Shown in pieces: positions 26,101 through 33,265 of a stretch of DNA of 64,000 nt. The DNA comes from Branchiostoma floridae (lineage: Eukaryota > Chordata > Leptocardii > Amphioxiformes > Branchiostomatidae): contig NC_049984.1 in the NCBI RefSeq assembly GCF_000003815.2, positions 23,176,879-23,240,878 on the forward strand. The letters are read 5' to 3'. A program made the translations under genes and the position numbers. Position 1 is the first letter of the stretch; each line of letters begins with the position of its first letter. The notes beneath the pieces are model-generated. The model saw only the letters and a program-made list of their open reading frames with translations, did no database searches and was not told the origin of the DNA.

Positions 26101-29100
26101 TTTTCAAAATTGGTGGAGAAGGGGTGCGTACTTTATTTGAGTTTTTCCATTTTACCTTTCAGTCCCAAAGATTTGTCTAAGACTTGTCCAAAATCAGGGG
26201 TGCGTACTTTATTCGAGAATATACGGTAATACATCACACAGAATCAGACTTTTTTTGCAAGGGGAATAACAGATGCCATCTACATTTGGGCTCTAAACCA
26301 TCTCTCAACTGAGATAGGGGGTGCCATAGACTTTCTGCAACTTATGATCCACTGCTTACAGAAGCAGGGTCAATTGCTCATTCCATGACAAAGACCGGGG
26401 TTGGACGTGTTTTGGAAATCACGTTCAATTTTGATCCATGAGATATATGTATAAGCTCAGTTGGACTATCAAGCTGTACCTCTGCTGTTCTCTTCATGAC
26501 CTTGGTCCTCATCCTGGCCTTCTCCTCGTCCTGTAGTCTCCGCTGCTGTTCACTCATGTTCCTGATGGGGGAGCGAGTGTCCCGCAGGTACAGACGCGAG
26601 GTCGTGGCCTGGGGCGCGGGACTTGGCGTCTGATAGGGACAAAAAACAGAAGCCATCGTCAACACTTAACAAATATGGGTTCTCTGAATAGGTGGGCTGG
26701 GCTAGTGGGGTGGGCTACCTCAGTGGGCTACCAAACCCTGATAGCCTGGGTCCCAGGAACAGTAGCCCAATGAGTCGGCCTATGCCACTAGCCTAGGCCA
26801 CCTTTTCCAGAAACCCTACAATGATGATCCTTGAATTACTGTACCCCTCATACGTTAAAAAGATTAATAATCTTAAAGATTAATAACTGCTAATAAAGAC
26901 TACTGTAAATGTTTACATTTTTATGGTAGTTCAACAACGTTGTTTTCAAGGTACATGTACCTCTTCACTGCAAACTCAAAACCAGCCAGAAAATAAATCC
27001 ATCTTCTGCCAACCTACCCCCTAATTTCAACTGCAATAAAAAAGCACCATATTTTTCCCCTCTCACAGAATTAAATCCCCCAAACTGAAAGGCATTTCTC
27101 ACCTCCCTGTCCTTATAAACGGGTACGGTGCGTACGCCCCTCGCAGACGGCGTTCTGGATCGTGGTTGGTCCTTCTCCTGTTTGTACAGCTGCGGTAGCG
27201 GGACCTGTTTGATCTTGAGTCCCGCGCTGAAGCTCTGAGCGGCGATTGCACGTTGTCTGTTCATCTCGTCATGTAGTAACGGGTACTGTATCGGAAACAC
27301 TTCTTCTACGATTTCCGGCTCAGGGGTGTCGGCTCTTGAGGTTGGCGTGGGAGCCATTCCACTACGGGTCGGCCCGGGAAACGACTTTTCCCGTTGTAGC
27401 AACGTGGACGATGACGTTACCATGGGAACGAGTTGCGTCGCCATGGGCGTTGTCATGGAGAGCGCGGGGGAGGACGGAGATCGTAAACCTCGTCTGTTTT
27501 TTCTGGGAAAGCTCATACTGCGCAGCCGGATGCCATGTCGGCTCTTGTGTTGGTCGACACTGAGAGCGTTGGTTCTGGGGCCGATGATCCTGTTGTACAT
27601 CTGCTCGGTTCCGTGCAGATCTGCGGACAAATGGAGAATAAGTCGACAGGTATTAGTATAGATCTATATCTAGCATGTATAAGTATACACTGACAGTAGA
27701 TCTAGCATCTGTATTCGTATCGTTGTACGTGTGGCCAAAAGCACATTTTAAGGTTTTAGTTGGATTAGCAACAATCCAAATAAACTCATCTCATCTCAAC
27801 TCAAAATCAGCAGATGTATCTGAGACCGAACTGCCATTCCGCATTGAAGCTACGGAAAAACATCACCCTTACATATATATATTACATGTATGTACATGTA
27901 CTTGTTAAAATGGATACATGTACAAACATAGCTAGCATTTACAAGAAAGAAGTACTAGTGGAAAACAATCAATTTCTGGTCAAACTTTACCACGACACAT
28001 TCACTGAACGATGTATGAATCCATAAAAACTGGCACTACAAACAAGACCTTTAGACGTTGAACACACATTGCCAGAAAGCTGCCTTTCAAATGTTCACTC
28101 ACATCCAAAAGGGCAACCAGTAACATAAAATATGGCAGCTGAATGTTCACTAGCACGTTGGGGGTGCTAATAGCTTTCAAGAAAAGTGATAAATGTTCTA
28201 AAAAAGCGAGCAGCACATACATAAGGTGCTACATTAGACTCTTTTATCATAGCTGCCATGAATGAGAGGGTGGCATGTGGTACTGGTAGTATTTTTGCTA
28301 CCTGTCAGTGTATTGAAAACGTAAGTGCTACTACCTTGACTCTGAAGGTATTTCATGATATACCCACACAAATTTTATCTGTTGGTTCTCGGATGTAAAA
28401 AAGAAAATGATACTGAACTACAATTTTTAATTTTGAAGGAAAAAGTGAATTCCAAAGTGATTTGGAACGAGCTAGACTGACACCAAAGGGCTACTCTTAT
28501 ACACTGGTTGTGACAGAGAAGTCAGATACCATGTACAGTATTAAGGTTCATTGTACTATTTGTAGGGGGGGAATTCTAATTAGCTCTTTTCAACACGCAC
28601 AATGTGCAGTAGACCATGGCTTAACTTTGCGACTGTGATCCTTTCTGGTAACGTTTCAAACTTGATCACAGCTTCTAGTTCCAGAGGCAGGTCCGCTTAA
28701 CACGCTGTACACTTATAACTAGAATATCAAAATTATTTCTATAGTAAATACATAGTCTGACTGAAATGTCTCTACCTTGGTACAGTACACACAGATTCAA
28801 GGTTGGGATCATAAAATGTAGATACAAATTTTCCTCCCTTCGCTGTGTTTTCATCCTGATAATTTGCTTACTACATTTAATTTTTACCTATAAAATATCT
28901 GACAAGCAAGAAAATAAATTACTTTTAGTATGACCTAAGTCCTCCACAAAATAGAAATCATTTCCACAGAGTTAGTAACATCCACACTTACACTTAATGG
29001 AGCACCTGCACTGCTAAATGTTTACTCTGCTAAACTTAAGTGTTGTATTTGTTCTTTGCCATAAGTACAAGACAACAGAGCGCTTACTGACGATCTAAAA

Positions 29101-32100
29101 GTAATTAATTCTCTCTACGAGCCTAAGCTGTTTCAAAACAACAACAGATAGAGCTGGCAAGATTTTTAATCTTCTAGATTACCGTAGTATGACGCCCTGA
29201 TATCCTCAAACACTGGTACCCTTGCCATGACGCTGAATCCCCGACCACCACTGCTCTCCCAGAGTTGAACAAATTTGCCGTAACCCTAGCGTCCGTAGAC
29301 TCCCACTGATAGTACACTATGTACTATTTGTCTTAAGCGGGCGGAGCGAATGTTTGTCTTGTGGACGTAGCGGAGTTTGAACCGCGTTCCGGTGATGATT
29401 TTGGCCCTCTTACAAAGAGCAATGTTTAGACTAAAGGTTAAATCTAAACACAGTCATGGCATATTGCTGTTCAGTAGCACTCTCTTCAAGGCCTTTTCTT
29501 CAATGTCAAATGTCAAAAAGTTGCGTGACTGAGGTTTAAGACCTTAAAGATCTTTCTTGTGTATGATACAAGACATCGCTTCAATGGGAGTCAAGTTTAA
29601 AGATTGTGCACTTACAACTGCTACATAGATCTTTGAATAGTCACTGAAACTACATTCAGAAAATAGGCCTGGTGTTCAATTTTGTATGCAACTCAGTGGA
29701 GTAAAATGCTTTGTATGCTCTATATACAAAACACAAGGGATTTAAAAAGATACAGTAACTGTTCTAATCATTATGTCTTCGCCTCAAATTCCTTCAGGGC
29801 TTGGCAGTTGCATTTACCTTTCAGTCTAACCATGCATGCACAGGTAGCACAAAGGCACTCCTTCAACCTTGCAATCTAAACATGCTTCAAGAATGCAATT
29901 ACTCTGTTTGGCTGCCCGTGGGAAAACTTTGACTCAATATCGAAGAAACAGCGAACACAACACAGGGTACTGTTTTGCAAACTTGAAAAAACACTCCGCA
30001 ATCAATTACTTTGAAAATTTTGTTTGTACAAGTTCAGACAATTTGCCATAGGTAATTTGTCTACTGTACAATGCAGAAGCCACGGTCAGTCTACAGTGAA
30101 GAGTCATTATATAGTTTGTGTTTTGAATCATACAAAAACCCTACAAATGTACCAGAATGCTGTCAACATTTAGCCAACACGCGACAAAAATGCCCTGCCA
30201 TGACAGTGAGATGACTTTTTTAGATACCATAAGAAAGAGCAGAACAATATTTGAAAGCAACAGTTAACTACATGTAGTGGGAAAGCCTTTGAAGAGGATA
30301 TACATACTATTAGGTGTTCCGACCACATTTTTATGCTAATTTCAGAAGAATGAAAATCAAGGAAATAAACTACACAAAATTTTAACTGTATGTAGAAAAT
30401 TCTATTCAAATTTTGTAAATACATTAAGTTGAATTCAAATATATGATATATTTTTCCCGCATAGAAGGATGTCAAATTTCAGGACAGTGAAAAGTTTGTC
30501 CAGGCCAGTAGATTTTTTTATGTACTGGTATTTGCCTTATGGGTTACTAGTAAAGTGAATATTTCAAAACTTTCCCAACCCTGTTAGCAAATTGTAAAAA
30601 TACACAATCTTATAACCAGCTCTTACCCTTATCAGCAACAAACTCCTACCACTTACAGCCATATCTGAGCACTAAACAGAACTGGATAAACATCTTTAAA
30701 TGATAATTAATCCCCTCTTGTGTGTTTATCAAATGGAGCAGAAAATCACCATGACAACTGATTACAACTGATTACCAGCAGAAAATTATCTGCACATGGG
30801 GATCTGGAAACAAAAGATGATGGAAAGGAAAGTGGCTGAAAAACACTTAATGTGATAAGTGATATGGAAATATGAGAACGTTGGGCAGTGAAGGAGGCAC
30901 ACCCCATGGTCAGTTTATTCCAGGTTCCAACTGGAAGCAGCATCTCTTGTAGGGAATTATTCTGAAGCATTTAAGTAACTGTTAGGGGTGGGAGGATATT
31001 CCTTCAGCAACAAGACCAAATGAGTTTTGTTTCGTCAACCTCATTTGCGTACATTCAGGGGAAAAAATGTTGCGTTTCCTGTTTCAGTCCTGAAAAAATT
31101 AGGGTTGGTAGGTTGGGATTTTTTTCTTCTAATTTTTTTAAGGCTGGCCAAATCTCTAGTGATACATATTTACAAATATACAGTTGAACATAGTAAACTG
31201 AAATGTACGAGGACACTTGTCTTTCAGTGTCAATTTTGTGCATAATAGATACATTAAATTTTATACTTTGTTAGATAGGACAAGCAGTGTTTTACTTCAA
31301 TAGGAAACAGACTGAATAAAAATTCTAACTGGAAACTATCAAAAAAAAATAAAAAAAAAACTATCCACTGCTCACCCCAAAAAAGTCTAGGGTTGGCAGG
31401 TTTTTCTAGGGTAGGTAGGGAAACAGGAAACATGGTTTTTTTTTCCAAGGCCTTATTTCTTTGTCAAAAGTAATGCGCAAACTTGGGCATATCCAAACTG
31501 TGACGAATTTGTAATTAAACTTTAAAAAAATGAGCAACCTCCTGTGGCTTCATTGAAAAGAAACAATTAGAACTAATGGAAAGGGGTGTTACCTCAATTA
31601 TTACACAGTCACAGGAACCTAGATTGGCAAGTGTTGCAGATAGCACATTTTCTTGCCATATTGTCCTTTTGCTAACTTACTTTCATAGCATTGGACTTGT
31701 TTGTCATTTTGTATTGAAAGAGTCATTCATGTCTTAAACCAAATTGGGAAAAAGCAGAACAAACCACAAAACAAGAATAAATTTGCATCATCTTATGTTA
31801 CTCTCAGCAATGGTTCAGATAATTGAAAATCACAAGGGGGTCATCCACTGATTGTATTCATTTGAATGAGAATGATTGTGACATCTGTCACTGATAAGGT
31901 TGCTTTATGATAAGCTGCCAAGCCATATTGCAGTATTTGGAAAATGCACTACATGTATGTTACAAAACTTGTTGCCTTCTAGCCAAATGTAATGTTGCTG
32001 GAAAAACACTTGTTGGAAATTGGTTAAATAGACAAATAACCTGCCAGAGGAGTTAGTTGGCCAAGAAGAACAGTTACCGCTACCAGGCTCCATATGTAGC

Positions 32101-33265
32101 TGCAAAAGTAGTAGAAATTGTCAACAACTTAATACATGTAGAATGACAGGCTATTACTGTAAATGCAGAATCTTTCGTGGTGGTTTAATGTTCGCGTTTT
32201 TTGCCGTGACCGCTTCACCGCGAATTGAAAACTACCGCGAACATTTTTCTATGGCACTTAGAGACTACAGTACATGGTACTACCGCGAACTTAAAACTAC
32301 TGTAAAAGTCCTTTTTCCCGCTACCGCGAAATTCAATCCCTGCAAAATTAAATGCATTTACAGTAGTACAAGTATGATAACTGTAAATGGGTGTTTGATT
32401 TTGTGGTTGCCAGAAAATATAGTGTCCATTATGATTTTAACTTTACCGTAAGTGCCATAGTCTGACAAATGGTTATGGAAAAATGATCGTGGTGGTTTTG
32501 AGTTGGCGGTGGTGAAGTGGCCACCGCGAAAATGAAGAACATAAAGCCACCAAGAACATTTCTTCATTTAGAGTTAACTCCTCTGACATGTTATTTTTCG
32601 GACCAATTTCCACATATTTTTCAACATCACGCACAGCCTGGTAGAGGCTAGTTCCTTTGGGGACCACCCGCATTACTCTTTGGGGCCATTTAACAGTTTT
32701 CAACAGCGATCTGATTGGATGATCGGGGCACAGTATACCAAACAGTTTCAACAAAAACATTGTAACGACCACAAGTGAAGGTGGAAAGTCATCACTTTTG
32801 TTAAGGGTCCTCTAGTTCTCTTCAGTGTTTACCCAGTCCCTATACTTGTAGCAGGTGAAAATACATTAGTAAGTGGGTTCTTGAAAAGTCAAGTAGTGTG
32901 TCCGCTTTAGCTCAGTCTGCTCAAACTGAACTGAAAACCCGTTTCCTGTTTAATGAACAAAAAATAACACTAGTCCTACAATTTCACGGAGTAACAATTT
33001 TCTATCACGTCTGTGTCGTTTAACCGTTGGTGGTAACCACGTAAGCTTGGACTGTGTCCTTTTTTTAAAAGTCAGACGTAAACACGATGTTCAACGGCCA
33101 ATGTTTTCACTCAGATCATATTTGCCCCTCCCGCTGAGTTGAGTCAAAACATGGCCTGACTTCTCTATTATGTTCCATTCAAAACACGTTTCTAGAGTCG
33201 AAATAGAAACTCCAAACAAAATCTCAACATCCAGTGACATGAAATGTTTCCCTACCTGTTGCCAT
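2017..33265 (-). CDS. EF-hand protein with long disordered N-terminal region (uncharacterised), whole gene
   Basis: I joined 15 coding exons by splice sites and phase: 33256-33265, 27103-27620, 26480-26629, 25016-25167, 17318-17493, 15917-16108, 14966-15090, 8177-8334, 7038-7426, 6292-6449, 5613-5771, 5079-5164, 3724-3805, 3091-3229, 2017-2162. They total 2640 nt (879 aa plus stop), and every junction is GT-AG with matching phase. Residues 1-~620 are Ser/Pro/Arg-rich then acidic and look disordered. The C-terminal third has one degenerate EF loop (about 699-710, Thr at position 12) and three canonical ones (732-743 DLNSDKTIDKRE, 788-799 DTDGDGRLTMEE, 827-838 DKDGNGSIDFVE). A conserved-looking FVEYLSFIPFF helix follows the last loop. 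Calcium binding is expected from the family; the cellular role is unknown. The head-to-head SPA17-like gene suggests a sperm or ciliary setting (inference). I cannot name an orthologue. Confidence 0.85.
3091..3229 (-). CDS. EF-hand gene, exon 14 (EF-hand 3 and start of EF-hand 4)
   Basis: Acceptor cccctgcag, donor AAATG|gtaggt; 139 nt, phase 0 to 1. It contains the canonical loop DTDGDGRLTMEE and then LDKDGN, the first half of the last loop, which is interrupted by the intron. Confidence 0.93.
3724..3805 (-). CDS. EF-hand gene, exon 13
   Basis: Acceptor actcttgcag, donor TTTCAG|gtacgt; 82 nt, phase 2 to 0. It encodes the linker helix LDKLAFHIQAYKEMFQ that leads into EF-hand 3. Confidence 0.9.
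5079..5164 (-). CDS. EF-hand gene, exon 12 (EF-hand 2)
   Basis: Acceptor acactctag, donor ATAAC|gtaagc; 86 nt ending in phase 2. Loop DLNSDKTIDKRE has Asp/Asn/Asp at positions 1, 3 and 5 and Glu at 12, the canonical calcium-binding pattern. Confidence 0.92.
5405..5570. repeat. Dispersed repeat, intronic (family of three)
   Basis: A roughly 160-bp sequence containing caatgatagca/ttggttgaactgctaatt blocks. It recurs in opposite orientation at 15103-15250 and 43935-44090. I see no clear terminal inverted repeats. Confidence 0.6.
5613..5771 (-). CDS. EF-hand gene, exon 11 (degenerate EF-hand 1)
   Basis: Acceptor cgtctgcag, donor ATGAAG|gtaatt; 159 nt in phase 0, residues 677-729. It has a helix-loop-helix with loop DLEGQGVITMET, which lacks the acidic residue at position 12 and so probably does not bind calcium well. 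Confidence 0.9.
6292..6449 (-). CDS. EF-hand gene, exon 10
   Basis: Acceptor tgtttaag, donor CTAAAG|gtacaa; 158 nt, phase 1 to 0. It encodes LAAATEEYYRQLHEG, then an acidic linker that ends TRKYPFLK just before the EF-hand region. Confidence 0.87.
7038..7426 (-). CDS. EF-hand gene, exon 9 (acidic low-complexity)
   Basis: Acceptor cctattcag, donor ATAG|gttaga; 389 nt, phase 2 to 1, residues about 494-623. A Glu/Gln/Asp-rich first half (DDDENDDDDGHGG) is followed by a basic segment (GLRRKGKPEGGY). The long frame on the same strand in another phase is a shadow. Confidence 0.87.
8177..8334 (-). CDS. EF-hand gene, exon 8
   Basis: Acceptor ttcccacag, donor GATGA|gtatgt; 158 nt, phase 0 to 2. It contains QLTVSRHSTPQSGVAVIKIV, a short hydrophobic island in a Gln/Ser/Gly-rich segment. 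Confidence 0.86.
9478..9700. repeat. GCGAAATTTCGC palindrome-rich element, left copy
   Basis: Begins cagcggcgctcccgaaata and contains repeated gcgaaatttcgcagaacgca segments spaced about 30 bp apart, then diverges. The right copy at 14160-14418 is in the opposite orientation. Confidence 0.75.
10258..10331 (+). CDS. Candidate first exon of a nested plus-strand gene
   Basis: An ATG in a strong context (caagATGg) opens MAVAAAAGKQGHKG then SVDDSTFKVI, 24 codons plus two bases, followed by a good donor (ATG|gtaaaa). The upstream 500 bp is CpG-containing. No continuation exon could be proven. The decayed repeat units at 11.27-12.6 kb, on the same strand, are possible remnants of one. I do not recognise the product. 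Confidence 0.3.
10638..10840. repeat. 203-bp direct duplication, copy A
   Basis: Begins tctttgtcggcagctagagg. It is nearly identical to 11052-11254 apart from a shift of one base around agttgctgg/agtgctggg. The 210 bp between the copies is unrelated, so this is not a simple tandem repeat. It may be a pair of short terminal repeats or a recent transposition. Confidence 0.85.
11052..11254. repeat. 203-bp direct duplication, copy B
   Basis: Near-identical second copy of 10638-10840, ending gtgtaaaacta. Repeat unit 1 of the 11.27-12.6 kb array starts immediately after it. Confidence 0.85.
11270..12580. repeat. Four decayed copies of a roughly 320-380 bp unit of unknown origin
   Basis: Core sequences begin near 11366, 11747, 12065 and 12398. 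Each copy has ggattc.ggtttc, then a ctgctg(g/a)tc block, acctacctgttcc, ggaacatc, and gctcctggtc..cggaca. Plus-frame translation keeps NKTYLFLTELFGGTSLTAAP-like strings in copies 1, 2 and 4. The minus frame keeps SDDQERPTSMF-like strings. All copies carry indels and stops. I do not recognise the source. Confidence 0.6.
13130..13250 (-). CDS. Candidate nested first exon with mitochondrial-targeting-like N-terminus
   Basis: An ATG in a good context (accATGg) opens MAAAMAAVFRCTSWTGRARL and a further 20 codons rich in Arg, Ser and Gln with no acidic residue, then a donor (GGCG|gtaaca). The start overlaps an X-box-like palindrome. No downstream exon was found, so this may be chance. Composition alone suggests a mitochondrial presequence. 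Confidence 0.25.
13242..13255. promoter_or_regulatory. X-box-like palindrome (possible RFX site)
   Basis: gctgccatggtaac has two half-sites with an AT spacer, close to the RFX consensus GTTGCC-AT-GGCAAC. RFX factors drive ciliary genes in animals. The site overlaps the start codon of the candidate exon at 13130-13250 and lies inside an EF-hand gene intron. Confidence 0.35.
14160..14418. repeat. GCGAAATTTCGC palindrome-rich element, right copy (inverted)
   Basis: Reverse-oriented relative of 9478-9700. It ends tatttcgggagcgccgctg and has the same gcgaaatttcgc palindromes with different spacing. Confidence 0.75.
14741..14813. mobile_element. Short MITE, family GCTAGTTCACCTTTATCC
   Basis: Inverted ends agctagttcacctttatcc / ggataaaggtgaattagcg around a short centre. 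It is the shortest of four copies in the window (24136, 41354 and 42564 are the others). A 40-bp flanking sequence (gtaaatccttggttg...) is present on both sides. Confidence 0.75.
14966..15090 (-). CDS. EF-hand gene, exon 7 (acidic)
   Basis: Acceptor attatttgcag, donor GAAGAG|gtaagc; 125 nt, phase 1 to 0. It reads AAESVALPGEEEEETSGVPT and is acidic throughout. Confidence 0.87.
15103..15250. repeat. Dispersed repeat, second copy
   Basis: It shares caaccaatgatagca and gggattggtctattg with the copies at 5405-5570 (reversed) and 43935-44090. It lies immediately upstream (minus-strand sense) of exon 7 of the EF-hand gene. Confidence 0.6.
15603..15807. mobile_element. 205-bp MITE with 6-bp target duplication
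   Basis: Inverted ends gagggtctgcatg (15603-15615) and catgcagaccctc (15795-15807), flanked by atgaga at 15597-15602 and 15808-15813. A related fragment lies near 8615-8660 (gggtctgcatg). Confidence 0.85.
15917..16108 (-). CDS. EF-hand gene, exon 6
   Basis: Acceptor tttcctgtag, donor GGCA|gtgagt; 192 nt, phase 1 to 1. It begins ASPTAEHQQMHSIHIQVERL and continues into a Gly/Ser-rich, very GC-rich low-complexity stretch. Other long frames over this DNA are shadows. Confidence 0.85.
16161..17002. mobile_element. hAT-type element copy, split by a non-LTR retrotransposon fragment
   Basis: The ends match the family (cagtgttctagccagc and gctggctagaaccctg) and share a 7-bp flanking duplication, ttccaac (8 bp if the terminal G is counted with the target). 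Internal sequence resembles the 1641-1954 copy (ccgtc...gattttgaa) but is interrupted at 16200-16753. It sits in the intron between exons 5 and 6 of the EF-hand gene. Confidence 0.8.
16200..16753 (+). mobile_element. 5'-truncated non-LTR retrotransposon, C-terminal reverse transcriptase remnant
   Basis: The plus frame reads SDTLERIQKRACRIILGN, ALQTLGLVTLAERREQLCLK and FARTLLN, the usual C-terminal end of CR1/Jockey-like reverse transcriptase proteins. It ends with an AATAAA and a (TCA)n tail at about 16725-16753, a common 3' end for this class. It inserted into an older hAT-type element. The 5' part is missing and no active element is possible. Confidence 0.8.
17318..17493 (-). CDS. EF-hand gene, exon 5
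   Basis: Acceptor ttcttaacag, donor GTAGAG|gtaagc; 176 nt, phase 2 to 1, residues about 277-335. The product is Pro-rich (SPEMAPQDYQAPPDNLPG) and has no recognised domain. Confidence 0.85.
18660..20075. repeat. 115-bp tandem minisatellite, about 12 copies
   Basis: The marker gaatccgcgcagtttaagcg starts at 18907, 19022, 19137, 19234, 19349, 19469, 19584, 19715, 19830 and 19945. The period is 115 except where a copy has lost 18 bp or gained 5 or 16 bp. Flanking copies are more diverged, as usual for array edges. Confidence 0.95.
20338..20709 (+). CDS. 123-codon open frame in the core between two minisatellites (doubtful)
   Basis: ATG at 20338 lies about 30 bp downstream of a TATA box (ctataaaa at about 20303-20310). 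The frame ends at 20709, and an AATAAA follows near 21190. The product (SYSPWGARLRPSKEVELPW in the middle) is not recognised and has no domain or membrane segment that I can call. The region is richer in GC than the flanking arrays. It could equally be a non-coding transcript or chance. Confidence 0.25.
   Translation: MYEICLFLYLQASVEKEQFVHTGGVFSCCSCLFGLIMVICVGRQDVNLFSVISYSPWGARLRPSKEVELPWSVCGTAVSCDRMYPMAEKSGGFKFTGHTYDKERLFSRRSFFKRSIEESLGLF
21240..22085. repeat. 141-bp tandem minisatellite, about 5-6 copies
   Basis: The marker cacgtatatgagacgta starts at 21297, 21418, 21559, 21700, 21841 and (mutated) about 21981. The period is 141 bp except for one shorter first copy of 121 bp. Confidence 0.95.
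22697..23251 (-). CDS. Possible cassette exon of the EF-hand gene (optional 185 or 175 codons)
   Basis: A 200-codon open frame follows an acceptor (gcaagtacag) at 23251. Its first base completes the AG left by exon 4 to AGG, then FVGTQAWTIDPLLPRIG. Two possible donors keep phase with the next exon: ACAT|gtacca (exon end 22697) and GGGAG|gttttt (exon end 22727). Exon 4 also joins the 17493 exon directly in phase, so this exon would be optional. The frame otherwise runs to a stop at 22669, so an alternative terminal exon is also possible. The middle is CAGGC/ACAGG-rich and low in complexity, which weakens the coding case. Confidence 0.45.
23252..24135. other. Intron sequence, nothing supported
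   Basis: AT-rich intron between EF-hand exon 4 and the possible cassette exon. I see no splice-bounded frame, repeat family member or RNA gene here. Confidence 0.5.
24136..24363. mobile_element. MITE, family GCTAGTTCACCTTTATCC
   Basis: Left end taacgctagttcacctttat; right end reads ggataaaggtgaactagtg. The sub-terminal blocks ggtaacctttatccgttg and aacggatataggtaacc are also inverted. There is no coding capacity. Confidence 0.85.
24658..25065. repeat. 83-bp tandem array made from an exon-intron junction
   Basis: The marker ctatatcaaca starts at about 24658, 24741, 24824, 24907 and 24990, a period of exactly 83 bp. The copy nearest exon 4 overlaps its last roughly 50 nt. Each further copy therefore carries exon 4 tail sequence plus an intact 5' splice site (CTCAG|gtacgc; gtatgc in the outermost). 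Confidence 0.95.
25016..25167 (-). CDS. EF-hand gene, exon 4
   Basis: Acceptor ctgtccag, donor CTCAG|gtacgc; 152 nt, residues 227-276, ending in phase 2. It reads SHRVDRMYYMMGSNVPLLYR and on through a charged helix. Its last roughly 50 nt together with the donor site are repeated in the adjacent intron as an 83-bp tandem array. Confidence 0.88.
25633..26226. mobile_element. 594-bp inverted-repeat element with TA duplication
   Basis: Ends ccgtatattctcgaataaag and, reversed at the right, the same sequence; about 27 bp inverted. Flanked by TA on both sides, with further internal copies of gtgcgtactttatttgag. There is no coding frame. A TA target fits Tc1/mariner-like or similar MITEs. Confidence 0.88.
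26480..26629 (-). CDS. EF-hand gene, exon 3
   Basis: Acceptor ccctatcag, donor GAG|gtacag; 150 nt in phase 0, residues 177-226. The second half (NMSEQQRRLQDEEKARMR) is strongly charged and probably helical. Confidence 0.88.
27103..27620 (-). CDS. EF-hand gene, exon 2 (disordered Ser/Pro/Arg-rich region)
   Basis: Acceptor gtccgcag, donor GAG|gtgaga; 518 nt, phase 1 to 0, residues about 4-176. The product is rich in Ser, Pro, Thr and Arg with no recognised domain. It carries a run of Met/Thr/Ser and a TPEPEIVEEVFPIQYPLLHDE stretch that looks like a short linear motif region. It contains, by coincidence or not, a near-palindromic X-box-like GTTCCCATGGTAAC. Confidence 0.88.
28230..29150. other. 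Intron sequence, nothing supported
   Basis: AT-rich first-intron sequence of the EF-hand gene with no recognised repeat ends or coding exon. Confidence 0.45.
29183..29228 (-). CDS. Alternative first coding exon of the EF-hand gene
   Basis: ATG at 29228 opens a frame reading MARVPVFEDIRASYY plus one base, then a donor gtaatc. It ends in phase 1, exactly what exon 2 needs, giving MARVPVFEDIRASYYDLHG. The same frame stays open upstream to 29285 (GYGKFVQLWESSGGRGFSV) before an in-frame TAG. The only acceptor there is weak, with no pyrimidine tract. An internal promoter with a second N-terminus is the simplest reading; an internal exon is possible. Confidence 0.5.
29290..32154. other. First-intron sequence with minor repeats
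   Basis: No exon is supported. Short related blocks (agggttggcaggtttttctag) occur at about 31080-31450 and again at 55620-55690, a low-copy dispersed repeat. A gagttagttggccaag block at 32045-32090 resembles parts of the element at 47765-48544. Confidence 0.45.
32155..32365. mobile_element. MITE, family TACTGTAAATGCAG (Cys-rich CCGCGAA body)
   Basis: Left end tactgtaaatgcag; right end tgcatttacagta. The body has repeated accgcgaact-type blocks in both orientations. Members also lie at 44173, 47126, 57434 and (partial) 62920. Confidence 0.85.
33256..33265 (-). CDS. EF-hand gene, coding exon 1 (10 nt)
   Basis: ATG GCA ACA G followed by the donor gtaggg. The start is in a good context (gccATGg), and its phase-1 end joins exon 2 to give MATDLHGTEQ. 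The longer open frame in the same leader (reading FKNLDVFDDFSDYLKEYEAF) has no ATG and does not match the exon 2 phase. A 14-codon upstream ORF lies at 33319-33363. Confidence 0.65.

Noticed and set aside
27413-27430. X-box-like palindrome GTTACCATGGGAAC
   Set aside because: It lies inside coding exon 2 and encodes part of a Met-Val-Thr run; without binding data chance is as likely.
32473-32772. 99-codon minus frame that looks protein-like
   Set aside because: Its end runs into a MITE and it holds the ctctaccaggct block of another element family, so it is probably repeat DNA; no acceptor or donor in phase with the EF-hand gene.
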